Shown here one piece after another: positions 35,008-49,470 of a DNA stretch of 64,000 bases. A model generated the notes under the pieces. That model was not told the origin of the DNA, searched no databases, and saw only the letters and a list, made by a program, of their open reading frames with translations. A program made the translations under genes and the position numbers. This stretch comes from Anopheles merus. Lineage: Eukaryota; Arthropoda; Insecta; Diptera; Culicidae. Position 1 is the stretch's first letter, and every line of letters starts with the position of its first letter. The DNA lies in NCBI RefSeq assembly GCF_017562075.2, contig NC_054083.1, positions 35,114,755 through 35,178,754 on the forward strand. The letters are read 5' to 3'.

Positions 35008-35277
35008 CAGGGTTTTTCAAGTCAGTTTCGAATGTAAACGTTATTATTCACCGCAAGATGCCAGATGAGATTTCCATCAACATAATTTTCAATTTCTTCA
35101 GCATTATTTTCAACACATCACAAACTGGATTGAGTTTGACAGTTTTTTGTGATGTGTTGAAAATCATTTTTAAAAACTGAAATTTCATTATGAAGCAAAT
35201 ACACCATCGGACAGCTGTTGAAAAACATATTGGAGGCGTTGATTCATTATGTGCACAATGACTTGGAAAACTCTATA
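35008..35277. mobile_element. Foldback MITE-like element, copy 2
   Basis: Ends ACAGGGTTTTTCAAGTC and, inverted, ATAGAGTTTTCCAAGTC. The same central palindrome (ATTTTCAACACATCACAAA, about 35106-35164) and the same AAAAACAT motif occur as in copy 1. It lies in tandem about 77 bases from copy 1. Confidence 0.65.
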
Positions 35278-37111
35278 GACTTCATTTTTTCATTTTTTCC
35301 AAATTAATCAAGCTTTTCCAAGAAAAAACAAACAAGGTTCAGGCTTTCTAGTTCTAGGCGTGTCAAAACCATGTTGTGAAACAGACGCCAGCTATATTAC
35401 AAACTTCAATTTTTACCGAGCTTTGCTAAAACGATTTAATAAAAATAAGCTTGCCATAATCTTCCAACGCTGATGTTATAGTTCCTCGCAATAATCATTT
35501 GCCAAACAATCTCGACGACAACTACTTCCATCATTGCTCCCTCTCCACGGTCTGTACCATTGATGATGCGGCGAAGCAACAACTATAATCGTTATCAATT
35601 CCCTCTCGTCTTCCACAAGAGCGCATTCCAGCATCGATCTGTTTGCAGCAGATCTAGACCTCATCAATAGTTACGACATTCGCCGTGGCAAGCGAAAGAA
35701 GAAGAAAAAAATCCATATCCCCATCAAAGTTAGTTGATCCATCGAGGCTTCGAACCGGAATGGAAAATTCATTCCATGCCGGCGTCTAGCGGAAGACACA
35801 AGACGCAGACTTTCCCACTTCCATTTCCCCGGGGGGTGGTGGTGAATACAATGACGACGAGAGGGCGCGCACGATTTTTATGACACAATTGGGAAAGCTA
35901 TAAAAATAAACACACTGCACAAACATATACAGCCACAGAGAGACAGAGGAAAACTCGTCCCAACCCAAAGAAGGCAGGATTATCCAGCCGGAAGTTACAG
36001 GTGGTCGTCGTCGGCATCGGTGGAGGTCTTGCGTTTTCTGGTAGCCGGAAGCGGATTACTCCCGACGCAAATTTCAAATGGAAATGGGTGTTTGGGCCTC
36101 CCAAAACAAAACAAAAAAACCCTCCCTGCCAGTTACGGGTGACGCGAAGGATGAGGAATAAGCGCTCGTAAAATTTGACTCAACAAGATATGCACCACCC
36201 CGCACACGCCGAGCCCCTTGTGGAGCCGCTTCTTCACCGACCGACAGAGGAGTGTGGCGTCATAAAACGTGTAATAAAAGCGCGCGGCTCCTAGGCACGA
36301 CTACTACACTCTTCCCCCACTTTGTGTCACGGTGTCACACAATGACACGCAAGGAAGAGGCCGCGTAAACGCACACAGCAAGAAGAAGGGGCCTAATAGG
36401 ATGGGGCTCCATTATTTGAACGTTTACGGTGTCGCTAGGCATTGTTAGGGCAAAACTTTTATCTCTTTCGATGACGTTTTTCCTCCACCGCGAACGGTTG
36501 TCCCGCGGCGCGCATTGAGGGATGAATAATGGAGGGGAAACCTCCATTTGCCAGCAGATAATTTGTCACAAAAAGGGAAGCCCCCCTGTTAAAGGTGCTC
36601 CTGTGGAGCGGGAGAGCCTGTGTCTCCCCAGCAGTTGGATCGTTTTTAGTATAAAAAAAGAAGAGAGTTTTTAATTAATTTTCTTTCACCCAATATAAGA
36701 GCAACGCACACACACACAGTGCTGTTAATTAGCGCAAGGAACGTTTGTTGCTAGGCAAGGGAGCGGCGAACATTCAACGAACGGAAGTTACTATCCCAAA
36801 TGAGCAGCAAGGGGGCGCGCAAGAAAACCGCGTAAGATGTTATCCTAAAGCAGAGGAAAGTATGGACAGGCAAGGATGAGACACGCCGAAACAGTTCAAA
36901 ACGGCGAAGGACAATTTTCCCACTTCTCGGAAGTATCGTTTTTCTTTTCGTTTTCCTCCTGCAAAAAGGGCACCAGAGGGCAAAGGCACTTCTTTTAGGT
37001 CGGAAAATGGAGCCTTTAGCCCAATGGACAGGTACTCTCGGGACCGAAACCGGAAGTGAACATATTGAGGGGTAAGAAAGAAAGTGCAATTAGCGAAAAA
37101 GCACGTACTTT

Positions 37112-37183
37112 TTAAACAGACAGTTTTGCCGACGAGTAAGAGGGAAAGAGGGAAAGTCCATTAAACAGACAGTTTTGCCTACG
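37112..37183. repeat. 23-bp direct repeat, 49-bp period
   Basis: TTAAACAGACAGTTTTGCC at 37112 recurs at 37161, each followed by NACG with a single difference. Confidence 0.8.
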
Positions 37184-38816
37184 CAAAACCGAATCTCATC
37201 CCGGCGAAGATGATTTGTTTTTTTTTCTACTAACTTATCTGAAAGTCTGATAAAACCTTAATGCGAAAACTTTTCGAATTAATGATATTGCCTTTTTTGT
37301 AGAATGCAATAATCAATTACTAAAAGGGGATCACACTTTGATGTACTATTTTCATTCCCATTCCATGCAATGTGGCAGTATACATTCTTCATAAAAGGTA
37401 GCATATTTTAGGACCTAAAGCATGTACATTAAGTCAAAAATATCATCCCCAAACATCAGTTTCTAACCGTACAGTAACGCTCTACTTCACACACACAACC
37501 AATCTCTTGCCCTAACTGGTCGTAAAATAACAACACACAAGCCTCGTAAATTTAACCCTCCCAACCAATGCCGACCGACTTGTTATCGTGTTGTGTGCTG
37601 TGAGTCTATTGACACTTCTAACCCTGCGTTGAGAATTGGGTTTGATTGATTCCCAAACAAGGTAAATCCCGCGGGAAATGATACCGGAGAGCAACACCTC
37701 CAGAGAGCCCCCGTAGAATCTACTCGAAAATCCTCAGGCTCGTTATTCCTAGACACAACCAGTCAATGAGGCGCGGTGCTGGTGCGGAACACATCATAAG
37801 ATGGAATAAGATAACTTCAACTCCTGCGGGCGGGATATGAGACGAAGCTCTTCTGACAGAGCGTGAAGACTTGTGGGGTGGTAGATCTATTGCGGAAGTT
37901 TACATTGCACTCACACCACGGCCCTTTTCACGACCCTTCAATCAGTGATCGAAGTTTGCGGCGCGGAGGAGTTCGAATAGTACCTAAACCGGATATTTCC
38001 TTGCTCGAGGCAAAGCAAAAAGGAAATAAACGAAGGATGAGGCGTGACGGTAGAAACAAATATTGCCAATTCTATTCCATCAAACATGGACCTGGCTGAG
38101 GGAGAACAAAGTGTATAAGAGCATTCGACAGTATAAAAAACAACATGGAACGAAACATCCTCCCTTGAATGAAACAAAAATCGAGGAATATCGAACACAC
38201 GAGGACTCAGTGGAATTTAGGATGAAAAATCGCTGATATGCGCAAAAATATATTACTAAAAAGATGCGAAATCTTCAGTTTTACAGTCTTCGACGAGAGA
38301 AAACTGACCAACGGGAGGAAGTAAGTTTGCTTTTGTAATATGAAAATAATACTCTCTCCTCCTGAACTATGTTATCTCCCAACGCCTTTTGAGCTGACAG
38401 ACCGTTTTCCATACTGCAGTCATTTGAATCGAAGAAAGAATGCATTCTGTTTTTTTCCTTTTTCAATAAGTTTCCATCAACCCACACAGCCCCACAACTG
38501 GTAGCGGTGCTATGGTAACAACTCTTTTCCCAACCCAATTCCATCAACGTCAAACGCGAACATTTGCTGACCTCTTATGCTCTTTTATACGCTTTTAATG
38601 CTGCTACAACATTGGCGATCTTGCAACACTTGTACAGACATTTGCAAAGGAAGCGAACCTGTCAATAACTTCCGCTTCAGTTCATGCCGTTTAAGAACTG
38701 CGCTACAATGTTGCACCGCGGGTACAAGAGCAAAAGAGCGGTCGTGTGTCTTATTATTGATGAATCATTGCCCAAGCAGACGCTACATTGATGCTGTGGA
38801 GTTGGGTTGGCACGCA

Positions 38817-38834
38817 TAATAATAATAATAATAA
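38817..38834. repeat. (ATA)n microsatellite
   Basis: About six ATA units. Confidence 0.75.
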
Positions 38835-41800
38835 ACGATGTACTATGATCAATTCTCCATCAATTGAGTTGCATCTTGGGAGGTACACACAGAGCGAAAA
38901 ACGAGGCACTATAAATAATGAACACAAACCGAGAGACACATTGCTCTGTTTGAGAGTTTCGCTCAATTATGCTCCTCTGTCGTCTCTGTGTATGAGGGCG
39001 GTCAACTATGATTAATTAACTAATTGATACTTGCACGAGTTGAAGTATTTGCATACGATGCTAACTGCTTTGTGTATCTATGCAGCTAGTTCAGGAGAGA
39101 AGCACTTCAATTACCAAGTTGAGGTAAAACGATTCAATCAATCGGCCAAAACGAAGATGACGAGATGATGGGTGAGAGATTCCATCCTTCACTTTATCTA
39201 CAACTTGTTCCATTCTATTGATTTGTCCGTTCAACAGAACACTGTGCTCTAGCAGCAACTAGCAGTACGCTTTACCAATCGCTTAAAGCAGGTTTTTTCT
39301 GCTACCTCGAGTGCAAAACTTCATTCAATTTGAACAACGAATGAGCCCGAACGGAGCGTCGATTTCGTTCGAGTTTATTGCTGAGTACGAGAAAACACTG
39401 TTTCGTACCTGGAAGAGAAGGATTATATTGAAACGAGTTGCAGCCTGATCATCCACCGGCAGGTTGAACAGAGTTCAACGTTCCAGCAGTTCGGAAGGAA
39501 GTGCAGTACTTGTCAACGACATTCCCAGCCTCTCCTCCGATAGACATCTTTAATTTCGAGAGATCGGTGCAGGCAGACACACACTCTACACTCAATTATT
39601 TCTCGCAACGACGCTAGACACGACCTCCGATACAGCGAGCAATAGAAGAGGAGGAGGGGAGAGAGAAAGATCAGCAGCCCGGAAGCTGTGCAATTTTTCG
39701 CTGTCGATTTTTCGCTTCCTTCGAGTCCTCGAGACGCCGTATCCTTCCCGTAGATGACGAACGCTAGAGGTAGAGTGCGCGCTACGGTTTCACGGTTCAC
39801 GGCAAGTGCATTCGGATGGATGCATTTCCCACGGGAGTAACGGTGGAGCGCTGGAGGTTGGAGCACGGACGGACTGAAACCGTCCTCCTGATTGCAAGAT
39901 ACAATCATCAGGACGACTTTAACACACGTTGCTACCCCAGTCCGGATTACGGGTTCTCTTCTGCATGGGTATTTTCTCGCTGCAAGTAGCAGCGCAAAGG
40001 AGTTATATTTTCCCAGACAGCAAGGGGACAGGGGACAAGGGAATGAAAAATGAATTATAAATATTGTACCGTGAGCAGGGAGTCGTCGTGTGCTTTTTGC
40101 TCGCTGTTTTGTTTTGTCAGCCTTGTGCCTGATTGCGCTCATTGTTTGAAGAGCACACTTTTCGGGTGGAGAGGCAAGTGGGCAAATATTAATTCAGAAA
40201 TTTAATGATGGTACGATTATTCGTCATGTCCAATCAGTTATGCTGAATAACAAGGTAGCAGAGTAAGTGAAAAAAAAACATTGATAAAATGCTCATTTTG
40301 AACTGTGTAGGCATTAAAATAGTCCAAGTATTCTTCAGAAGTAGGACTTTTCAACAGGCCTTTTTTAGAATCAGTTCTTGCATTTTAGTTCTAATCGCGA
40401 TTTTAGACGTCTTTTTTAATAGAGCAATTCCAGCATAAAATAAAAAAGCCTTTACCCAGACGTCTCAAATGCGAACGAAAACAACAGGAAAAAATAAAAC
40501 ACCTCGATCGATCCACCAAAAACTTTGTGCCATAACGCACACACAGACGCCCTCTATCGGTTAGTTAAATATCTAACGAACCTGTGCAGCTTTGAAGCAG
40601 CATTGTGTCTTCACTTACTGCTGCTAGTTGCCCCAGGGTCTCCCGTTACCATGCTGTCATGTTTTATGTTCCAGCCTACACACACCCCGGGCGGGCGCGT
40701 TCGTGCCGGTTGAATTTTCGCTCCGCACCGGGTTTTATGGGCTTTTCTCGCTTTATGTTCTCGCATTTCAATTCCACCCCGACGACGACGACTCCCGGAA
40801 TGGTCTCATTAATTTTTCCTTAACACTTTTCTGCCTCTCGCCGTATCTTCCTCACCCTCCTCTGGCCTAGCAGGGAGCAGCTCCCGATTAAGTCCGCAAA
40901 GGTGGCGCTCTCATCCTCTCGGTTTCTCAACTTTATTGTTCATTCCCGCTTCCTTTTTGTGCATCATGCGATACACCACCCTCTTTCTGAAGGCCTAAAC
41001 GACATAAAATTCTATCTTACTTCATTTCGAACGATTGCTCGCTTTGCGCACACTAAACCACTGCTAACAAATTCATTGCCGGCGCAGTAGCCGCTGCCAG
41101 CGAAAAGTGGTTGAAGCTCTTCGTGGAACCAGCGGCAAGGATGAATCAGGATACACGGTGCAAATTTACGCACACAGCAATCTTCCCATGTACCGGCACG
41201 TCTGCCAGACAGCATCGCCCGATCAGGCGAGAAAAACAAGACAAACCACACCGGCTGGAGGTTAAGGTTTACTTTTATTATCTGCCCTCTAACTCCAAAA
41301 TATGTGTTTTTTTTTGGGTGGTGCCGGTATCATCCAAACGGTAGCGAGTGCTCGGAATACTTCGAAAATACCGAGAAATTCGCTACTTTTCCGTCCTCCA
41401 CGTCCCACTGTGGTGACTTTATTGACCTTGGGTTGGTTTTGTTTGTTATTTTGACACCCAACCGCTGAGCAAGGAGGAGCAGGTCGTCGATTTTCCATGC
41501 AGTATTTTAATGGGTAACATCCGTACCTGGTACGAAGTGGTTGTAAATTAAATATACAATTCAAACATCTTGTCCGATTCGTGTGTTATAAATACTTTTT
41601 ATAGTGTTCCTTAAGGAATTTTGTTGAAAATTATTTAGGCATTTAGGAACATTGAAATCAAGCTTAACACATTACCAAACTGTTGAATGTTAAACTTTAA
41701 CAAAAGGTTCCAACTTTCAAAAGTCCTAAAATTGTAAAATAATTATTATGAACTTCCAAAGTGCAACAATATAACATATTCTAGCTCTGATGCCTTATGG

Positions 41801-44800
41801 CACAATTGTTTGGGATATTTGTGTGATATTATGTGAAGAAATTGCCAGTTTGTATAGTGTACCTACATCAAAGTATCAAATATATCAGATGACATTACAA
41901 AACTGAACAAAACATTTAAAAATGTTAAAATTCACGTTAAATACCGTATTACTTTAAGTCTCCAGTTAAACCCCAAACCTAACATTTGCCAACGCGACTC
42001 GATCCATACATTGTGCTGGAAATACGCTTTCGAGTGACTGTAACATTGTTGCCCGCAACACTCGCGTATGTTTGCATCTGGACCGGGAGGATTTAATGAC
42101 GTACACATTGCATTCTTGCGTTCGGCAAACAAAACTATCCACCCTTCCTACTATTCGACTATAAACAGAATACATTAAACGCACTGACAATGCGTTCAGC
42201 GCAAAAAAAAAACCTCAACGTACAGTGCACAACTCCCGGGGCATTGTATTAAGCGCTCGAAGGAAGAGACGCGTCTCCGGTTGGGGATTTACGGACAAGT
42301 CAACATCATAATCGCGTCTCCCTGGAGCAATGTGCACCATCCCATTGGAACACACGGTCCCAAACTCTCCCCAACACCTTGCACACGCATCCTTTAAACG
42401 CGTCTCGATGGCGAAAATGTTGCCTCCAGAGTTCACCACGTCGGACGCGCGGGTATTAGAGAGCCAAAAGAGCAGCGCATTTCACCCGGCTAATAAAAAG
42501 TGCTTTAAAATTACCAAGTAAACATCATTAATGCGCGTTCAGCGTTTCCCCGGGAACGCATCGGTCCGGAAATCCTGCTGCTGCTTCTGCTGGTTCGGCG
42601 GCTACTTACACGACACCGCGAATGCCATGCTTCCGATGGATGTTGCGGGGTCCACATACACTCCGGGGGAGACGGACACACCCAGCAGGGGCAAAGCACG
42701 GGCGGCTCGCTTCCCATCGTCAACAAACTAGTCGCGCAGCGGCAACTAAAGAGCTAAAGAGCGAGGTTCGCGGCACATCCAAAGCGTTCGCGTTCCTTTT
42801 GAACTAGGCTACAGTTGCGGGTACGGTCTCGGGGTAGGGACCATTGTTGCGGTGGTGTGTTCTCGCCATCGTTTTGCAGGCGACGTTAAATTACATCTAA
42901 ACAACAATGTTAGGAAAGTTGTACTAGATCGTTTTGCGAGCGGTTGGGTATCACAGTATGATATCCGGGCTACCAGGAAGAAGTCTGAGAGCTCGTGCTG
43001 CAATATCGCCTTCCCCCACTGGGTAATGTTTGGAGGAATGGAACTAAACTGTGTCGAGCTGGAAGGTTTTACAGATGTGCTGCAATGCATGAAGCAAAAA
43101 TAGGGATCAAATGTTTTCCAATGCTGCAAAGATATGCAGCATGAGAGACTTTCTTTCCCCAACGCGGACTACATTCACAAGCAAACCTATGAAACTATTT
43201 CAGCCTTCCTGTGAGACGAATTTGTTCTCACCAGACACTCTGTATTTTGGAGGAACACAGTTGTGTGACGGACTCGCTTTAAAGTCTTCCTTTGGCCGTA
43301 ATTGCCGCCCCAAAACGGATCGATAGCGAACCCCGAGACGCAAAGGATACGGCCAAAAGTCATTTCACTTTTGCAGACTGCGCTTCACCGACAACTAGCC
43401 TCCCTTTTTCCTTTTCCCACACACAACCAAGGGTATAATTCTTACCATAACACGAGACTCCTCCAGCCCAGCCGCATCGCAACACACGCGCTGGGCAAGA
43501 AACAATCTTCCCGGCAAACGTCTGCACTTGCTAGATGTTTTCTACCAACCCCGCAATCGCCACTTCTTCCATACACTTCAAATCCTTTCGGAAGCAAGGA
43601 CCAGAAGAAGAAAACGTAGCAAAAATCATTTCCGCCCATAGCATCATAGCCCGCCGCACTGGCCGGCTCTGCCCCGTGCAGACAAACTCACCACAAATGG
43701 AGTTTACAGCTTTTGTCAGCTTTTTTCCGGTCCCGTGCGCCACACGGACATTGCTCGTTTGACAACCCTTTTGTAACGGGGTGGCGATTCGCCGTTGTTT
43801 GGAGATGGGGAGTGTAAAACTGAAGACGTCGGTAAAATGTCCTGCGAACACTGGCTCGGCAGGAAAACGTCTCAACAGCATATCTCTGGGGACGGTTGCT
43901 CCGTTCTTCTGTCTTTCGTTTGCTTTTTTGGACGGTCGTGAATGTCTGCCGTGTTTGGAAGGCTTATAGCTTTTGACAAGGATATGCGCTGACTTTGAGC
44001 AGTAACGACTTGGCAAGTAATGTTTTTTGAAGGACGTTAGAAACTGTTTTCTGCGTTGGTTCGATAAGTTTAGTCCAAAGAAAATGTTACCAGAAGTAGG
44101 ATAACATTCGAATCTAAATTTAAATGTAATCCTTTTTGCAGAAAATGCTCAAATTCAATGTGATGTGTTTAGCCCTTTTGATTTGTAATCAGAAACAATT
44201 TCCCCTGTCCAATTCGACCATTAAACGGTTCTTGGAATACGTAATTATTAATACGCAACTCAATAGCCTTTGATCGATTAATAAATAATTTCAACTTTTG
44301 TGTCCTTCAATAAAAAAAAATCCACATCAACCTGAACCGCGTCTAATTCAACACGTCCGCATCAACCCCTATTTGCTACCACCCTCGTGACCTGATGTCC
44401 TTAGAAAAATATATAATATACCCTCCCGCATCTAATTGGTTCGCCCAAAAACAAGCAACTCCGCCGGCAGCAGCACCTGGACGCAGCCGAATGTCCTTTT
44501 TCCATTTAAATTCCCATTTGAAACGCAAACATCCTATTACCGGTGCTGGTTCCGCGAGCAAACAAAGAAACATGCCTTGGGGGGGGTGGGGGGGTGCCGC
44601 TGTGTGTTCGCTCTCGCTCTTCTCCTACTCACACAAAGCACAAATGTGAGGGCAGTGACCTTTTGACAGCTGAAATGGTTCCCGGGTCGTACAGTGGTGA
44701 AGGTGAGCGGCGTTTGAGGGTTCAACAAAGTGCCTCGACATTTCACACTCAGGACACACACACCACCACCACTAGTGGTCACATAGGCATTGCCGACCCG

Positions 44801-44960
44801 TGACGCGTTCACCTTGACGTTTGTTGGAAGGACCTTTTTACTATGTTTGCTCGTTCCGTTCCGCTCCAGTGCGATCGAAGCTTGCTCAGGTTTTTAGTTA
44901 CATCGGTCCTTGGTGGGTTTGCTCATATATCCAACTGAAAATAGTTTGTCGTCGTGGAAA

Positions 44961-45000
44961 ACTTACCTAAAAGGAAGGAAAAAGAAGAACATGATTAGAA
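44961..45000 (-). promoter_or_regulatory. Recursive splice site (ratchet point, zero-length exon)
   Basis: On the minus strand a branchpoint-like TTCTAAT (45000-44994) is followed by a pyrimidine tract (TTCTTCTTTTTCCTTCC) and TTTTAG joined directly to GTAAGT, with AG at 44968-44967 and GT at 44966-44965. This is the juxtaposed 3' and 5' splice site known from long introns of Drosophila. It is the only strong example I found on this strand in the long interval. Confidence 0.6.
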
Positions 45001-46043
45001 AAATGTTTTTAAGTAATAGAAGGAATTATTCTGAGCAAAAGACCCTCATGTTATTGAAAAAAAGGAGGCATTAGAAACATATAATTGTGGAAAAAAGACT
45101 TTTTCCATTCTTTTTCGGGATATTGGGTACGAAGGGCCATTATTTTATCCCTTAACAATAGGTGAAGTTTCTCGTATCTTCGTTAGTAGCTTTGGTGACA
45201 TTTTTTGCAATGTTCAATACTAATTCCTACGTGAGTTCTACCTCCATTCTCCCATTCTTTAATCCATCATTTCTGTGTCGTGTCACATTTAACCAGCGGT
45301 GCCAATAGATCCGCGTACGCCACATGACGACATACCAAAAACCAGCCGTATTGACTAATCAAATATTTGATTTGTAAAGCATGTGAGCAGGAATTTTTCG
45401 GGGAACAACTTCAATATAATACATATGAGAAAAGGCGTTCACCAAACGTTGGAAGCACAATTCAATGAAATGAGAAAAATTTCACCACATTCTGTGTATC
45501 CCCTTCTTTCGGAGTTAGACACACATGCTGATATGAAAAGATTACCATCAAAAAACATAGTCCATGAGCGAGAGGGAGAAAAAATCACAAAACCTCGAAA
45601 CCCAGCTGGCAATTGTCTGTTCAAGAGGAAAAAATCGATTACGTGCGTCAAATATTCACAGACGGATGACTTCATCCCGATAACGCTTGAGGCGAGGTAG
45701 GCTCGGAACGGAAACCCATCAGCAACCACAGGGCCGTCTCTCTGCCGCATATGTGTGGTTTTCCCGAGGTACGGGAACATTAAAACTGCGTGCAAAAAAG
45801 TATTATTATTGAAGGGCTGGGGACAGAAAGGAGTTTCCTTGCAGAGGAGCATCTTGATTATGTCCTGCCTACGCACTAACCCCGTACGCTCGATTTGTCA
45901 CGTTTTTGTGAAACGTGTTTGATATTTAAAGCCAGAATCCGTAGAGTACGATGCTCATAGGGATGAGCTAAGACACCTATTATCGCCAGAGCTCGCATCC
46001 CGCAGTGTTGTGGATGCCATCAGGATGTCATCGTAAACGTCCG

Positions 46044-46061
46044 CATCATCATCATCATCAT
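46044..46061. repeat. (CAT)n microsatellite
   Basis: Six CAT units. Confidence 0.75.
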
Positions 46062-49000
46062 TATGATTAATGTGGTGCCCATCTACCAAAAGCGCCACAC
46101 TCGAGACACGCACATGGCACCACGCACAATATTAAGAACGAAGGGCTTTTCTTCGTTGGCTTTACTTGAGCACCAACATCTTACAATACAGGCGGCTTCA
46201 GCGTGGTACGTGTTCCGTCAAGCATGTAACGCAAAGGTGCCTTATGTAAGCAATATCTTAAAGAGCAAAATTTCATCAAGAAATACCAACCATTCCACGG
46301 TAGCAAGATGTTCCAACAAGGTTGCGTAATTTCTGCAAAACGATATATTGTTACTTCCGTAGAATAAAATCATCCCCGCGGAAGTTCAAACATGTGAGCG
46401 AAGAATTTAATTTCGCGCTGAAAGTTAAACATGAATATCCCTTGCGTGGAGTGATGTAACAATATGTAATCCTATTTTATATTAACATTTAAACACGAGC
46501 GTTAGCACCAATGCGATTCTCCAAAATTAATAATACATTCTACGGAACTATAGCTACACCTAAACTCATCATTATCGCCTTATTCCACACGTGGGCAACG
46601 CGGCGACAACGTACGCGATTGAAGTGGTTTCCTGTTATGTATTTTCCAATGTATTTCGGGATATACAATTTAAAAGGAAAAAACTTGCAAAAATATATCA
46701 ATGCGCCATTATTGTCATAAATCCATCAACCGACCATCTGCATCGGCAAAAAAATAATCCGAAAACCAGCAGAACTGTCGTAATCCTCTTTAACGTCCTA
46801 AACAAATACATCAACCATACACTCGCGGACGCGAGAAGCCTTGCCTTGCACGGTTCAAACAGCACACCCAAAAACCATAGTGTATGTATGGGCTATTTAT
46901 CTTTCTTATCTTTCCAGAATCAGAAATAGCGCATCCGAACACACCTGAAGGCGGTAGACGAATAATCACATTTTTCACGAAATTGGTTACGGCAGCGCGA
47001 GCAACACAACACATCACACACAACACACCACACATGGTTCATGATAACGATGATGGTTGAGGTAATGGCCGACGTTTGGGTTTTCAGAACAGCAGTAACA
47101 AAATAAAAAAAGGAAAAAAGCGGTCAAAAATAAACATTATTTCTCGCACGACCATCAGCCACGCCACATACATATCGAGGAGACACATGGGCAGAGAAAA
47201 CATGAACCGATGCATAAAATACCTATAAAATTCATCCAGATAAATCGGATACAGCCCTGCGTGTTACGGTCAAATCAGGCGGAACTACCATGAAAAGCGT
47301 AAACCCATCTCAAATGCTGACCCTTTTTGCCCATCTTCTCTTTGTCTGCACATTCGTCGTCCTTGTTCGTTCGGGCCACTCTTGACATTGGCGAACTGGA
47401 AAAAAAAATCTCGGACGGAAACGTACGCATTTTGGCTGTCTGCGGCATGCGGCGTGCACATATCCGACTTCACGCTACTGTTCGCTCTGTCACACGCATC
47501 ATTGCAGCAATGGGGATGAAATTGGGAAAATAATCCAGCACACGCTCGGTGGCTCAACATGACGGTAGAGCAGCCGACGACGCCTTCGCATCCTAAGTTA
47601 CTGGACACATTAATTCTACTTGTTGCTGCAGAAGCATTAGACCGAGCCATTGCGAGTTGAAGAGTTGAAACACCAGCACTGGCAGACGACTGTGAGAAGA
47701 ATAATTACCAGCGAGGTCTGCGTCAAAAACGCTAGCTCCCACGCGCACGTACAAACCAGGACGTGGACGAAGATGGAGTTCACACGAGCTCAGAAACTTT
47801 GCCCTGTTTTTGTCCCTCCTCCACTTGGCCGGATATTTCAAACGAATAGGCCCATGTGAAGGATTAGATGTTGGGGATTAGTTTCTCTTTCCTTTCTATT
47901 TTGTTTTTTTTTTTGTGTTAGTGTTATGCATCCTTTTCAACCTATCTGGTTCGAATCTGGTTCCACCAATGAACCCCCGAAGGGGCTAATGCTTATTTTC
48001 TTGTCGGCATTGCTTCACATTCGATGGCACGATCGCCCCGATTACCCAGACACACGAAGACGGCACATACAATCCCGCCGCGCCGTGTAACGTTATCTTG
48101 CATCTCAGGATGGGCCCACCGTAGGTGTCGTGTGGACGAGTTTTAGGGCATAAACAAGCGGATTTAACCTTCACCCTCCAGAGAAGAACCTTTTTTCGTA
48201 GCTTGCTTTCGGACCGGGCGGGAGAAGGAAGAAAACCAACAAGTAAAGGACACAGACATACGCAAAGACCACGGATACTTCCAAACAGAAATCCTAAATT
48301 TTGGGTCTCGTGTACGTGGGATATAATCTTTCTTTGTGCTTTTTTCAGATTTTTTTCTTCAAAATCTAGGGATTGGCGTTGATTGTTGGGACCGATAGCG
48401 GATGTACAGGCAGTCCTTTATCGGAATCTTTCACTGGTCTGATGGACGCTCTATCGATCTAAATTAAATGCACCCCAGGCCATTTCGTTGATTACCATCA
48501 CCGCACACATGAAAATTTTAGTCCTTCGAACCGGATTCAATAAGAATGCAATCAGATCAATCGAGCTCTCTGTTTTTGCACGAAATTGGGCAATCAATAT
48601 CGTCCTCAGTTCTGTTACGAGTTTTGTTAAGTAGCTTTCAGTTTTGTTATAGAAATATTTCAAAGCTTTGAGACACTAACAAAGTCCTAATAAATGTTTT
48701 ATTTATTGACAAAGAAAGCATCAATAAAATAAGTTCCATTGGATATTCGGACAAACCCCCAAATAACGACAACGTCCATTAGCGATTCCCACGCTAATAG
48801 GTCCACGATAGTATCAACGACTTCTTATCCGTCACATCTTTGTTAGCGCACCATTAGTAGCCTTCTTCAGACGTAAATTGAATAAAGGTTGGAAATTATA
48901 CATCCAGCTGCTGATGATGAAACGCTTGCAAAAAAGAATTACCCAGTGAATAGAGTGGAGAAGTTCAAGAGCACAGCACAATCGTGCCTTCCCGTACAGA

Positions 49001-49453
49001 TTCTAGTGCAATGCTAAAAGATCTTTCTGAAAAGACCAGTTATGACATACAGCAGGGAAAAGCACTTGCGCGGGATCCCAAATGGGATGTGTTGAAGCAT
49101 TTCTTTAATTCCATCCGAGCAGCGAGCCGACAGCCGCTTTGCCTTTCCTTTCGTCCGTCAGCACAGCTTAAAGTGTATTCCGCCACCACCAGCATCTTTG
49201 TTGGGCGCAAGCGCACACACCGGAGGCTGCCGCCGCCACTGCCAACCGGCGGATATATAATCTTGAGATTTATTAGCTCAAAAAGAGAACACAGCACGGC
49301 CCGCGGGTCGGCAGATCCCATTGAAACGTACTGTGCGCTTAGTTGTTTTTCCCCCTATTGGCTACCCAGAAGCCCAGAAGCGCAACAGGGAAAATGCTAC
49401 CCACTTTCATCTAATGTCTCCACAACCAATCCGCCCGAAGGAATGTAATGCAC

Positions 49454-49470
49454 CACACACACACACACAC
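49454..49470. repeat. (CA)n microsatellite
   Basis: Short uninterrupted CA run. Confidence 0.75.

Noticed and set aside
39513..40142. 209-codon minus-strand open frame
   Set aside because: No recognisable domain, no splice or codon-usage support, and it lies within presumed intron. Probably chance.
43449..43490. Minus-strand ATG frame ending TTATG-GTAAGA in the right phase to join the VAT-1 exon
   Set aside because: It would supply a Cys before GLNFQD but encodes MRLGWRSLVL, not the expected GroES-like fold. The phase agreement is one in three by chance.
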